Assembly: GCA_963666825.2 (NCBI GenBank)
Contig: OY763044.2
Coordinates: 3,472,001 to 3,536,000 of the forward strand
Length of the DNA stretch: 64,000 nt
Source: Saccharicrinis sp963666825
GTDB taxonomy: Bacteria > Bacteroidota > Bacteroidia > Bacteroidales > Marinilabiliaceae
Direction of reading: 5' to 3'
In this document: one piece after another, positions 8,399 through 17,306 of the stretch
How the letters are laid out: every line of letters starts with the position of its first letter
Numbering within the stretch: position 1 is the first letter of the stretch
Translations under genes and position numbers: made by a program
The notes under the pieces: generated by a model
Told to the model about the DNA's origin: nothing
Seen by the model: only the letters and a program-made list of their open reading frames with translations
The model's database searches: none

Positions 8399-9265
8399 AT
8401 GAAGGAGATAACTATTTTAAGTGGTAAAGGTGGAACAGGAAAGACAACCATTGCAGCTGCTTTGGCTTCGGTAGCTAAAAATGCTGTTTATTGCGATAAT
8501 GATGTGGATGCTGCCGACCTTCATTTGCTTTTCAATCCAACAATACAGGAAAAATACGATTTTTCAAGTGGGTGGGCAGTTAGCATTGATAGCGAGAAAT
8601 GTAATGCCTGTAGTTTATGTTTACAACATTGTCGTTTTGATGCGATTCATCAGCATGACAATGGAGAAATATATATTAATTCCCTGCAATGCGAAGGTTG
8701 TCGGTTATGTGAACGTGTATGTCCGAATGATGCTATATCTTCAATTGAAAATACAAACAATCACTGGTTTATTTCTACCTCCCGGTTTGGAACCTTAGTT
8801 CATGCAGAAATGGGGCCGGGTGAAGAAAATTCAGGTAAACTGGTTAGTCAAGTTCGTAAAAAGGCAAAGGAAATTGGATTAGCTTCTAATCTCAATTTCA
8901 TTCTTAATGATGGCCCTCCCGGAATTGGTTGTGCAACTATAGCTTCAATATCGGGTACTAATAGGGTTTTACTTGTTATTGAACCTACAAAATCAGGATT
9001 ACATGATGCTATTCGTCTTATTGAACTAATCAACTCGTTCAATATCGAAACCTATGCTATCATTAACAAATTTGATATTAACGAAGAAGTTGTAGAGGAA
9101 ATTAAGACTTTTCTCAATGATAATAACATCCCCTTGTTGGCTCAGATTCCTTTTGATGAGAAAATGGTTGAAGCAATGACTTTAGGGCAAACTATTGTTG
9201 AGTATCAACCTGAATCAGAAATTACAGAAATCATCAAAACGGTATGGAAAAGATTGATAAACTAA
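8399..9265 (+). CDS. MinD/ParA-type ATPase with inserted 2[4Fe-4S] ferredoxin domain (2)
   Basis: A 288-residue paralogue of the preceding gene with Walker A LSGKGGTGKTT, ferredoxin motifs CNACSLCLQHC and CEGCRLCERVCPND at about residues 68-110, and NDGPPGIGCATIAS as the Walker B/switch segment. The two ATPases are divergent but share the fold and probably work as a heterodimer, as proposed for their homologues in orange-protein clusters. The gene overlaps the downstream peptide deformylase start by 22 bp. Confidence 0.88.
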   Translation: MKEITILSGKGGTGKTTIAAALASVAKNAVYCDNDVDAADLHLLFNPTIQEKYDFSSGWAVSIDSEKCNACSLCLQHCRFDAIHQHDNGEIYINSLQCEGCRLCERVCPNDAISSIENTNNHWFISTSRFGTLVHAEMGPGEENSGKLVSQVRKKAKEIGLASNLNFILNDGPPGIGCATIASISGTNRVLLVIEPTKSGLHDAIRLIELINSFNIETYAIINKFDINEEVVEEIKTFLNDNNIPLLAQIPFDEKMVEAMTLGQTIVEYQPESEITEIIKTVWKRLIN

Positions 9266-9858
9266 CAAATAAAGCCTTGCCGATTATAGCCTATGGCAAT
9301 CCTGTTTTGAGGCAAAAAAGCCGGAACATCTACGATAGGGATATTTTGGTAGATAAACTTATTGAGGATTTATGGAATACGCTTGAAATATCAGGTGGAG
9401 TTGGGTTAGCTGCTCCTCAAATTGATAGCCAGCTTAACGCATTTGTTGTAAAAAGTACCTTAATGTATGATGAACTGGAAACAAATTACCGTAAGAAGTT
9501 ATTTTGTGGCGACAAGGGTATTGAAGAAGTTTTTATAAATGCCAATATATTAGAATATTCCGAAGAAACAAACAAACTGACCGAGGGTTGCCTTAGTATC
9601 CCAGGAATAAGTGAAGATATAAAACGACCATGGGATATTATTGTTGAATATCTTGACAAAGATTTTGTTTTACATCGAAAAATGTTTTCCGGCTATACGG
9701 CAAGGGTTATTCAACATGAATTTGACCACACAAAAGGTTTGCTTTTTATTGACCATCTATCTGCTTTAAACAAAAAACTTACGAGAAATAAACTTAAGCA
9801 AATAAAACAAGGCAAAATACCAACTGATTATCCCATTCAATATTTAAAATACAGATAG
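9244..9858 (+). CDS. def: Peptide deformylase
   Basis: 204 residues with all three deformylase motifs: GVGLAAPQ, EGCLS (Cys near residue 115) and HEFDH (near 158). Together these hold the catalytic Fe/Zn ion and the base Glu. It removes the N-formyl group from nascent proteins. A housekeeping def copy is presumably elsewhere; this one rides with Fe-S genes. The ATG at 9244 overlaps the ATPase gene by 22 bp. A TTG at 9277 would remove 11 residues and give a more usual N-terminus (LPIIAYGNPVLR), so the start is uncertain. Spare deformylases on mobile DNA can give tolerance to deformylase inhibitors, but nothing here shows that. Confidence 0.9.
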   Translation: MEKIDKLTNKALPIIAYGNPVLRQKSRNIYDRDILVDKLIEDLWNTLEISGGVGLAAPQIDSQLNAFVVKSTLMYDELETNYRKKLFCGDKGIEEVFINANILEYSEETNKLTEGCLSIPGISEDIKRPWDIIVEYLDKDFVLHRKMFSGYTARVIQHEFDHTKGLLFIDHLSALNKKLTRNKLKQIKQGKIPTDYPIQYLKYR

Positions 9859-9906
9859 CATGTTACAGCATATAGCTTTTGAAATAAAAGATAAGTAGAA
9901 GTAATT

Positions 9907-10682
9907 ATGGCAAATTATTTAGATAAAATAAAACACATAATCCTTGTTGCGTCAGGTAAAGGAGGGGTTGGAAAATCAACTGTTGCAACTAACCTTGCCG
10001 TTGCATTAACAAGAGAAGGCTTTTCTGCCGGGCTTTTAGATGCCGATTTATATGGACCATCTGTGCCTTTAACACTTGGCGTAAGTGACCAACACCCTCA
10101 AGTAGAAAAAAAGAAGAGGAAGAAGCAATTATACCAATTTCTAGATATGGTGTAAAAACCATGTCGCTTGGTCTGATAATGAAAAAGGAAGATGCTATAA
10201 TCTGGCGTGGGCCAATGGCTTCAAAAGTTTTAACACAGTTGCTTGAAAATACCGTTTGGGGCGAACTGGATTACCTTGTAATTGATATGCCTCCAGGAAC
10301 AGGAGATATCTGTATTACCCTTTCACAGAAATTGCCACAAGCAAAGGCTATTATAGTAATTACTCCGCAACAAATGGCTGTTGCTGATGGGCGAAAAGCT
10401 GCCAATATGTTCAAAACCGAAAAAATTGATATTGAAATATTGGGTATTGTAGAAAACATGTCGTGGTTCACACCCGAAAAACATCCCGATGAAAAATACT
10501 ATTTATTTGGAAATGGAGGAGGTATTGAACTTGCCAAAGAGCTTCGTTGTCCTTTGTTGGCTGAAATACCGCTTGTAAGTGATGTTTGCGAACTTGGTGA
10601 TACTGGTAAAACGGTATTTGCATCAAACAGCAAATTAATTGTACAGGCTTTTGAAAAGCTGGTAAATAAAATAAGCAAATAA
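9907..10682 (+). pseudogene. Mrp-family P-loop ATPase, interrupted by a frameshift in an A7 run
   Basis: The first frame (9907-10155) encodes VASGKGGVGKSTVATNLAVA and LLDADLYGPSVPLTLG, then drifts into Lys/Arg-rich nonsense and stops. The second frame (ATG at 10161) resumes with MSLGLIMKKEDAIIWRGPMA, VIDMPPGTGD and a normal Mrp C-terminus. Dropping one A from the A7 run at 10106-10112 restores a continuous protein reading EEEEAIIPISRYGVKTMSLG across the join. Mrp proteins are scaffold/carriers for Fe-S clusters, and an Mrp homologue belongs to the orange-protein cluster. The break may be a true mutation, a sequencing error in a homopolymer, or may be bypassed by slippage on the A-run. Confidence 0.85.
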
Positions 10683-10706
10683 TATGTTAACATAAAAATT
10701 AAAATT

Positions 10707-10880
10707 ATGGAGTATCCGGTAGTAAATAAAGAAGAATGCACTGGTTGCGGTGTATGCGTAGAGGTGTGTCCTATGGCCGCTATAGAATTAATTGATGGTA
10801 AAGCGCAAATTAACAATGAGAAATGTCGTAACTGCGGCTTATGTATAGGAGAATGTCCTGTTGGAGCTATTAAAGATTAA
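10707..10880 (+). CDS. 2[4Fe-4S] ferredoxin
   Basis: A 57-residue ferredoxin with two complete cluster motifs, CTGCGVCVEVCP and CRNCGLCIGECP, in the classic clostridial arrangement with a pseudo-twofold repeat. It starts at ATG 10707, 24 bp after the Mrp frame, and stops 4 bp before the next gene. It is likely the electron donor for the adjacent ATPases or the DUF4405 membrane protein. No domain beyond the two clusters is present. Confidence 0.92.
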   Translation: MEYPVVNKEECTGCGVCVEVCPMAAIELIDGKAQINNEKCRNCGLCIGECPVGAIKD

Positions 10881-10884
10881 TACT

Positions 10885-11622
10885 ATGAAAATCAACAAAC
10901 CAAAATTAAATTTATCAATAGACATACTCATGTTTATGTTAATGATACCAATTGCTGGTATTGGTTTTCTGATTAAATACGTGCTTGTTCCTGGCTTTAA
11001 AAGAAATGATATTTATGGACGTGATGTTGAACTTTACTATTGGGGTATTGACCGACACCAGTGGGGAACAATTCATTTAATCCTGAGTTTTGTCCTGCTC
11101 TTTTTATTGGTACTTCACATTGTATTTCATTGGAAACAGATTATTGGAATTTTTAAAAAGATGGTACCAGCAAAAGCATTGCGAGTTATCCTAGGCTCAT
11201 TATTGGTATTATTCACGTTTGTTTTTGGTATTGTTCCTTTTTTTCTTAATCCCGAAGTTGATGAAAGTGTCTTAAACCATGCTCACAATAGTAAGCATGG
11301 TAAAGGCTATTCTTTTGAAGAAAGGCAATATAAAAACAAAGTTGAAGCAAAACCTGACATAGGACAAGACCAAGAAAAAATACCAGATGTAGAGCAACAT
11401 ACGGAGCTCAAACATGCTCACCAATCAGATATCGAAATATATGGGAACATGACTATTAATGAAGTTGCAGAAAAGTACAATGTTTCTGCACATGAACTGG
11501 CTAAAAGCATTAATGTACCTACTGGTAACAATAATAAAAGATTGGGAAGATTGCGTAAACAATATAATTTTCAGTTAAATGATATACGAGATTACATAGA
11601 GAGCAAAAACATGAAGGAATGA
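10885..11622 (+). CDS. DUF4405 membrane protein with C-terminal soluble domain
   Basis: 245 residues. The first half has four predicted membrane helices. Helix-embedded histidines (HQWGTIH, LVLHIVFHW) are suited to haem b ligation, as in DUF4405/cytochrome-b-like membrane proteins. After about residue 125 a soluble His-rich linker leads to a small C-terminal domain (MTINEVAEKYNVSAHELAKS, then LGRLRKQYNF), the helical motif often found at the end of such proteins. I chose the ATG at 10885 because the earlier in-frame ATG lies inside the ferredoxin gene. Next to a ferredoxin, a role passing electrons to or from the membrane is inferred. It overlaps the following gene by 4 bp. Confidence 0.75.
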   Translation: MKINKPKLNLSIDILMFMLMIPIAGIGFLIKYVLVPGFKRNDIYGRDVELYYWGIDRHQWGTIHLILSFVLLFLLVLHIVFHWKQIIGIFKKMVPAKALRVILGSLLVLFTFVFGIVPFFLNPEVDESVLNHAHNSKHGKGYSFEERQYKNKVEAKPDIGQDQEKIPDVEQHTELKHAHQSDIEIYGNMTINEVAEKYNVSAHELAKSINVPTGNNNKRLGRLRKQYNFQLNDIRDYIESKNMKE

Positions 11623-12575
11623 TAAATGAACTAAAACATCAAATAATGGATATGCAACAACAATTTTCATCGAAAAGCCATTTAATTTCAAGGAATAAAA
11701 ATGGAAATATTGATACCGTTTTAGTTGGCGAAGAAATAATTCTTGAAACATCTGTCGGAAATCTTATTCCAAGATATACCCTTGATGATGACTCTGGGAG
11801 AAAAAAGGAAGCCCCTGTAAAATTTTATAAAACAGGTGAATTAAAATCGTTGCCTTTAGAAAAGTTAACAGAAATACCCACTTCGGTTGGAACTATAAAA
11901 TCCGAGTTGGTAATATTTTATAAAAGCGGTGCTTTGTATCGTACCTTCCCTTTAAATGGAAAAGTTACTGGTTTTTGGACGGAAGAGAATGAATGTGAAT
12001 TGGCAGAAATCATTGATATACAAACGGCTGTGGGTGAAATTAAAGTTAAGCCAATCTATTTGCAGTTTTATGAAACAGGTGAGCTAGAAAGCTTACTGTT
12101 TTGGCCTAATGAGCATGTGAAAATAACAACAGATATGGGCGAAATGCTTATTCGAAAGGGTATTTCTTTTTATAAAAACGGAAAGGTAAAAGGCTTTGAA
12201 CCCCTAGAAGAACTTGCCGTTAACAGTCCTATTGGCAAATTAAAAGTATTTGACCCCGACCCAAACGGCATTCAGGCAGAAAGTCATTCTTTATGTTTGA
12301 ACGAAGACGGTTCTGTACAAAGTGTTATCACCTCATCTAACCAAATAGTAGTTAAAAAAGGTAGTGTTGAATACAAAAGGTTTTCACCCAAACTTGTAAC
12401 AAGTTATTGCAATGAGAATGCTTTTTTTATATCGCCCCTAAAAATAGTATTTGGTGACAATTCATTGGTATTTAACAACATTAATGAATCTACCGAAAGT
12501 GTCTCCAAGGAATTGAATTACAAAATAATAGATTTTGTGCCCGATAAACCCATTTCGTGTTTTGGATGCGAATAA
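11619..12575 (+). CDS. Hypothetical protein with MORN/YwqK-like repeats
   Basis: 318 residues made of repeated units of the form [V/I]xFYKTGELKSL... and PLxxLxxIxTxVGxIK, about six copies (near KFYKTGELKSLPLEKL, IFYKSGALYRTFPL, QFYETGELESLLFW, SFYKNGKVKGFEPL). The repeats resemble MORN/YwqK beta-hairpins, each apparently alternating a substrate-like FY-x-x-G motif with a T-x-V/M-G strand. The C-terminus ends CFGCE. There is no signal peptide or membrane segment. Translationally coupled (ATGA) to the DUF4405 gene. Function unknown. Confidence 0.65.
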   Translation: MINELKHQIMDMQQQFSSKSHLISRNKNGNIDTVLVGEEIILETSVGNLIPRYTLDDDSGRKKEAPVKFYKTGELKSLPLEKLTEIPTSVGTIKSELVIFYKSGALYRTFPLNGKVTGFWTEENECELAEIIDIQTAVGEIKVKPIYLQFYETGELESLLFWPNEHVKITTDMGEMLIRKGISFYKNGKVKGFEPLEELAVNSPIGKLKVFDPDPNGIQAESHSLCLNEDGSVQSVITSSNQIVVKKGSVEYKRFSPKLVTSYCNENAFFISPLKIVFGDNSLVFNNINESTESVSKELNYKIIDFVPDKPISCFGCE

Positions 12576-12606
12576 TAATGTAAATATTTAATACAGACTT
12601 AAACAA

Positions 12607-13452
12607 ATGATTTATTTCACAGAAACAGATATTGACCGTTTAATTGAAGACGATGTGCCTGCTGGCGATATGACATCTTATTTAATGGATTTTAAAGGAG
12701 AAACAGGACGTATTTCATTATTTGCCCGTCACTCCATGGTTGTATGCTGCATTGAAGAGGCAGAAAGAATGTATCGGAAAAACGGCTTACAAATAATGCA
12801 TAGTGTTCCTTCCGGGACAAAATTATCCGAAGGAGATAAAATGCTTGAAGCGGAAGGAAATGCCGAAGCCATTCACTTAATTTGGCGCACAGGGCTTGCC
12901 ATGATTGAATTTGCATCTGGAATTGCTACACGAACCAATTCCTTAGTTGAGGCAGTTCATGCTGTAAACCAGAATATTCAGGTAGCCGGAACCAGGAAAC
13001 ATCCACCGTATCTAAAAAAAATTGCATTAAAGGCTCTCATGGCGGGCGGAGGAATACCTCATCGTACAGGTTTATCTGATACAATCCTTATTTTCAGGGA
13101 ACACCTGTTGTTTTCAGGGGGATATGAAAATATTGAAAACGTAATTACAAAAATCAGGAACAAGCAAAAAGAACGCAAGATAGTTGTGGAAGCACATAAT
13201 ATTTCCGAAGCTAAACTAATTGCAAGCTCAGGAGCTGATGTAATTCAAATGGATAAGCTTCCACCGAATGATTTTCCCATTTGTAAAAAAGAATGCGAAA
13301 AGATAAATCCATCAATTTGCATTATTGCTGCCGGAGGTGTTAATGCATCTAACGCTGCTGAATATGCCAAAGCTGGTGCAGAAGTATTGGTTACATCATG
13401 GATGTATTTTGCTCCTCCGGCAGACATTAAAGCGGTTATTGAGAAAATCTAA
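12607..13452 (+). CDS. modD: ModD-type pyrophosphorylase (NadC homologue linked to molybdenum)
   Basis: A 281-residue member of the quinolinate phosphoribosyltransferase superfamily. Features matching ModD rather than NadC are the start IDRLIEDDVPAGDMTSYLM and the segment KALMAGGGIPHRTGLSDTIL with FREH instead of the NadC KDNH. ModD is found with molybdate-uptake genes and its exact reaction is unsettled. A ModA homologue sits 10 kb downstream in the same cargo, which supports a molybdenum connection. NadC remains the alternative. Confidence 0.75.
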   Translation: MIYFTETDIDRLIEDDVPAGDMTSYLMDFKGETGRISLFARHSMVVCCIEEAERMYRKNGLQIMHSVPSGTKLSEGDKMLEAEGNAEAIHLIWRTGLAMIEFASGIATRTNSLVEAVHAVNQNIQVAGTRKHPPYLKKIALKALMAGGGIPHRTGLSDTILIFREHLLFSGGYENIENVITKIRNKQKERKIVVEAHNISEAKLIASSGADVIQMDKLPPNDFPICKKECEKINPSICIIAAGGVNASNAAEYAKAGAEVLVTSWMYFAPPADIKAVIEKI

Positions 13453-13491
13453 CCATATAAAGTAAATGATGGATATAAAACTGGTAGATAA

Positions 13492-14097
13492 ATGAATAAT
13501 AATATAGAAAAAGGAGAGTGTGTTGAGTTGCCTAGTAAGTATGGCCACTTTAGGTTAATTCCTTTTTTAGAGAAGCAAACAGGACTTGAGCATGTTGCCT
13601 TGTTAAAAGGCTCCTTTGTGGAAAATGATATTGTGTTAACCCGAATCCATTCTGCCTGTGCAACAGGTGATTTATTTGGCTCGCTCAGGTGTGATTGTGG
13701 AGAACAGCTCGAAAAAGCCATGACTATAATTGAACAAAATGGACAAGGGCTACTCCTCTACCTGCAACAAGAAGGAAGAGGCATCGGCTTAATGAACAAA
13801 ATAATGGCTTACAAACTCCAGGAAGAGGGTTTAGATACAGTTGAAGCTAATATTCAACTGGGCTTTGCCCCCGATGAAAGAAATTACCACATCGCTTCTT
13901 CAATTCTTCAACTGCTGGAGATTAAGAAGGTAAACCTGCTTACAAATAATCCAGAAAAGATATCGGGACTTGAATTAAATAACATACAAGTTGTTGAGCG
14001 TATTCCTTTGGTTATAAAACCAAATAAATACAATAAAAAATATATGAATACCAAACAGGAACGGATGAATCATCTGTATAATATTTTAGAAATTTAA
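13492..14097 (+). CDS. ribA: GTP cyclohydrolase II
   Basis: 201 residues, the normal length for stand-alone RibA. The zinc site is in RIHSACATGDLFGSLRCDC, and the active-site block is QEGRGIGLMNKI with EANIQLGFAPDER. The enzyme converts GTP to 2,5-diamino-6-ribosylamino-pyrimidinone 5'-phosphate, the first step of riboflavin synthesis. Several flavoproteins are carried in the same cargo (PNPOx-like, CoA-disulfide reductase-like), which may explain its presence. No other riboflavin gene is in the window. Confidence 0.92.
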   Translation: MNNNIEKGECVELPSKYGHFRLIPFLEKQTGLEHVALLKGSFVENDIVLTRIHSACATGDLFGSLRCDCGEQLEKAMTIIEQNGQGLLLYLQQEGRGIGLMNKIMAYKLQEEGLDTVEANIQLGFAPDERNYHIASSILQLLEIKKVNLLTNNPEKISGLELNNIQVVERIPLVIKPNKYNKKYMNTKQERMNHLYNILEI

Positions 14098-14106
14098 TAA
14101 GTAAAA

Positions 14107-15243
14107 ATGAGGATAAATAACATACTAAATTTACTATTAATTGGTTGCCGGATATTTATAGGTCTTGTATTTATGTTTTCCGGTTTTGTGAAAGGTATAG
14201 ACCCTTTGGGAACAACATACAAGCTAATAGATTATTTTAATGCATTTAACTTGGGATTTCTTGAACCTCTGTCTTTGGCTTTCTCAATCCTGCTGAATAT
14301 GTCGGAGTTCCTGTTAGGTGTAGGTTTGGTATTTGGTGTTTTTCAACGTTTTTTTATATGGATGGTATCGGTGTATATGCTTGTTTTTACACCGCTTACT
14401 TTCATATTAGCCATTTATAATCCTGTTACTGATTGTGGTTGTTTTGGGGATGCCATTGTTATGACTAATTGGCAAACCTTTTTCAAAAATCTGGTTATTG
14501 TTGCTATTCTCTTTCCTGTTTTTCTAAACCGAAACAAATTAATAAGTTCATTAGGGTTAAAAAAACAATGGGTAATTACAGGAGTGGCAATTACCGGGTT
14601 TTTATTTATTTCAGCGCAAACCTATCATCACCTTCCTTATATCGACTTCCGCCCTTATAAAACAGGAACTTTTATTCCTGATGCAATGACCATTCCGGAA
14701 GGAATGCCAACCGATTCTTTTACATATTCTGTTATGTATAAAAAAGGTGATCAACTTAGAGAATTTGCCCTCGAAGATATTGCAAGTATTGATTCTACCT
14801 GGCAATGGGTAGAAACCAAATCGAAACTGGTAAGAAGAGGATATCACCCACCAATTCATGATTTTTATTTTACTAATAACGAAGGTGAAAATATTACAGA
14901 TTCTATCTTACACAATTCCTCTTATGTATTTCTTGCTATCTCTCACAAACTAAATAAAGCAAATATGAAAGGACTGGAAAAACTAAAGACCAACTTTGAT
15001 TTTAGCAGACAACACAACTATAACTTTTATTTGGCAACAGCATCGATAAGCGAAGAAATTGACTTTTGCACTTCGAAATATCAATTGCCTTTTCACTTTT
15101 ATGCAGCAGATGACATTATGCTTAAAACGATTGTGCGGTCGAATCCTGGTCTGGTATTAATAAAGGATGGCACAATAATCAAAAAATGGCATCATAACGA
15201 CTTTCCAAATAAAGAAGAATTACAACAATTGACCAGTAATTAA
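14107..15243 (+). CDS. DoxX/MauE-like membrane protein with C-terminal thioredoxin-fold domain
   Basis: 378 residues. The N-terminal half has four or five hydrophobic helices of the DoxX/MauE type (GLVFMFSGFVKGIDPLGTTY, then NPVTDCGCFGDAIV, a Cys-Gly-Cys motif typical of the MauE/DoxX methylamine-utilisation-like set). The C-terminal ~180 residues look like a divergent thioredoxin/redoxin domain without an obvious CxxC. Such fusions are common in Bacteroidota. The CGC motif suggests thiol-disulfide exchange across the membrane. It starts 9 bp after ribA. Confidence 0.75.
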   Translation: MRINNILNLLLIGCRIFIGLVFMFSGFVKGIDPLGTTYKLIDYFNAFNLGFLEPLSLAFSILLNMSEFLLGVGLVFGVFQRFFIWMVSVYMLVFTPLTFILAIYNPVTDCGCFGDAIVMTNWQTFFKNLVIVAILFPVFLNRNKLISSLGLKKQWVITGVAITGFLFISAQTYHHLPYIDFRPYKTGTFIPDAMTIPEGMPTDSFTYSVMYKKGDQLREFALEDIASIDSTWQWVETKSKLVRRGYHPPIHDFYFTNNEGENITDSILHNSSYVFLAISHKLNKANMKGLEKLKTNFDFSRQHNYNFYLATASISEEIDFCTSKYQLPFHFYAADDIMLKTIVRSNPGLVLIKDGTIIKKWHHNDFPNKEELQQLTSN

Positions 15244-15248
15244 TAGAG

Positions 15249-15479
15249 ATGACAAAAATACTTAGTGAAATGCAGAGGGCTGAAAAAGGCATTATAAAGC
15301 AAATTAGGGGTGGTAAAGAATTGTTGGCAAGAATGGACAGTCTTTCGCTTTATATAGGAAAAGAAATAGAATTGGTTTCAAAACAATCAAAACGGGGCCC
15401 GGTAGTTGTGAAATTAGGAAACACTCAGGTAGCCATAGGTTCGGGAATTGCTCAAAAAATAATAGTTGATGTAAAATGA
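15249..15479 (+). CDS. feoA: FeoA-domain protein
   Basis: 76 residues, matching the small SH3-like FeoA domain that accompanies the FeoB ferrous-iron transporter. The pattern GGKELLARMDSLSLYIGKEI, then RGPVVVKLGNTQVAIGSGIA, is typical of this beta-barrel domain. It starts 5 bp after the DoxX gene and precedes feoB by 93 bp. Confidence 0.85.
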   Translation: MTKILSEMQRAEKGIIKQIRGGKELLARMDSLSLYIGKEIELVSKQSKRGPVVVKLGNTQVAIGSGIAQKIIVDVK

Positions 15480-15572
15480 AACGAAACATGGCCAAATAAT
15501 TAATAAGATATTCATAATAATTATTTGATTATGTGAAGTTCCATCTGGCAAATTAAAATATTAAATAAACAG

Positions 15573-17282
15573 ATGAACATATTACTAATAGGTAATCCGA
15601 ATGTCGGGAAAAGCGTAATCTTTAACAGGCTTACCGGGGTTGATGTAATATCATCGAACTACCCGGGAACTTCTGTTGATTACACCAGTGGTTTTCTATC
15701 AATTAGCGGGAAAAGGCATCAACTTATTGATGTTCCTGGTACATACACACTTGAACCTACTTGCAAAGCAGAGGAAATAGCCGTTTTATTACTGAAAGAA
15801 GGAGACGTTGTTATTAACGTTATCGATGCAACTAATCTGGAGCGCAGCTTAAACCTTACCCTTCAGCTTATAAAGCAGAAAATTCCGTTTGTAGCAGCCC
15901 TTAATTTGTTTGACGAAGCTGAACACACAGGTATTTTTATTGATGTTGAAAAGCTTGAGTGTATTCTTAATGTTACATGCATACCAACCTGTGCGTTAAC
16001 CGGGGTAGGGATTAGTAAACTTGTTAATTCATTAGAAGAAGTTAAAGTGTCTGATTTTGACTTTGATAATGAAGATCGTTGGAATACAATTGGAAATATA
16101 TTACAGGAAATACAGCATATCAAGCATAAACATCATACTTTTTTAGAAGCCCTGCGTGATTATTCTATTAAACCGGTTACCGGTATTCCTATTTTACTTA
16201 TAATCCTGGTGTTAATGTTCTTATCTATTCGTTTTGTTAGCGAGGGCATAATTGAGCATATATCAAATCCGTTGTTTAATTCCTTGTGGACACCTGTTTT
16301 GGGTAAGTTGTCTGCCCTACTTCAAAACAATGAGTTGTTATCTAAACTATTATTTGGTGAGTTTAATACAGTACTAAATTATGAAACATCTTTCGGCTTA
16401 CTTACAACAGGGTTATATATCCCAATAGGTATCGTATTGCCATATGTATTTTCTTTTTATACCATTCTGGCACTCATGGAAGATTCCGGGTATTTGCCAA
16501 GGGTGGCTGTAATGATGGATACCACCATGCATAAGGCAGGTATACACGGCCTTTCAATAATACCTATGCTTTTAGGGTTGGGGTGTAATGTACCAGGAGC
16601 TCTTGCCACAAGAATTCTTGAAACACGTAAAGAGAAATTTATTACCGCCACATTATTGTCAATAGCAATACCATGTATGGCTCTACAGGCAATGCTGTTT
16701 GGCTTGTTAGGTAGTTATGGCTATAAAGGTTTATTAATTGTGTTTACCACTCTTGTGATTGTATGGTTTATTGTTGGAAACATATTAAAACATACGGTCA
16801 AAGGCACTTCTCCCGAAATATTTATGGAGATACCGCCTTATCGCCTGCCATATTTTAAAGGGATTACTAAAAAAGTGTTTATGCGCATAAAATGGTTTAT
16901 TAAAGAAGCCATCCCTTTTATGTTATTTGGTGTTTTGCTAGCTAATGTTCTATATGCTTTTAACATTTTACACGGCATTGAAAAAGTCGCATCTCCATTA
17001 TTCGTGCACTGTTTAGGATTGCCCAAAGAGGCTGTTGGCGTATTGATATTAGGATTGTTGAGAAAAGACCTGGCTGTTGGTATGTTAATCCCATTACAAC
17101 TAGAACTTAATCAACTCATTGTGGCTTCGGTGGTGTTGGCAATTTATTTTCCATGTGTAGCAACCTTTTCTGTTTTAATTAAAGAGTTGGGTATTAGGGA
17201 TATGCTAAAGTCTGTTCTAATCATGCTAATTACTGCCATACTTGTAGGAACAATATTAAATCAGGTACTTAATCTAATATGA
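15573..17282 (+). CDS. feoB: Ferrous iron transporter B (short form)
   Basis: 569 residues, shorter than the ~770 of E. coli FeoB. An N-terminal GTPase has G1 GNPNVGKSVIFNRLTG, G3 DVPGTY, and an NLFD where NKxD is expected. A membrane core with two Gate-type motifs follows (LPRVAVMMDTTMHKAGIHGL; GLGCNVPGALATRILE). FeoB moves Fe2+ into the cytoplasm and GTP regulates it. Short FeoBs of this size occur in anaerobes. Together with feoA it supplies iron for the Fe-S proteins in the same cargo. No Fur box was recognised immediately upstream. Confidence 0.9.
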   Translation: MNILLIGNPNVGKSVIFNRLTGVDVISSNYPGTSVDYTSGFLSISGKRHQLIDVPGTYTLEPTCKAEEIAVLLLKEGDVVINVIDATNLERSLNLTLQLIKQKIPFVAALNLFDEAEHTGIFIDVEKLECILNVTCIPTCALTGVGISKLVNSLEEVKVSDFDFDNEDRWNTIGNILQEIQHIKHKHHTFLEALRDYSIKPVTGIPILLIILVLMFLSIRFVSEGIIEHISNPLFNSLWTPVLGKLSALLQNNELLSKLLFGEFNTVLNYETSFGLLTTGLYIPIGIVLPYVFSFYTILALMEDSGYLPRVAVMMDTTMHKAGIHGLSIIPMLLGLGCNVPGALATRILETRKEKFITATLLSIAIPCMALQAMLFGLLGSYGYKGLLIVFTTLVIVWFIVGNILKHTVKGTSPEIFMEIPPYRLPYFKGITKKVFMRIKWFIKEAIPFMLFGVLLANVLYAFNILHGIEKVASPLFVHCLGLPKEAVGVLILGLLRKDLAVGMLIPLQLELNQLIVASVVLAIYFPCVATFSVLIKELGIRDMLKSVLIMLITAILVGTILNQVLNLI

Positions 17283-17306
17283 TAAAAATACAATAGGAGA
17301 CAAAAT

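Noticed and set aside
7517..9265. MinD-type ATPases as NifH or NubP
   Set aside because: The cysteines are in inserted ferredoxin motifs between the P-loop and switch regions, not at the NifH subunit interface positions.
9907..10682. Two separate small genes
   Set aside because: The halves are N- and C-terminal parts of one Mrp protein, and deleting a single A restores the frame.
13449..13721. Antisense open frames opposite ribA, fabF, lepA and others
   Set aside because: They lie wholly inside well-supported genes, show no family motif, and are explained as shadows of the coding strand.
15573..17282. FeoB truncated
   Set aside because: Short FeoB proteins with a GTPase and membrane core exist in anaerobes, and the open frame is intact with both gate motifs.
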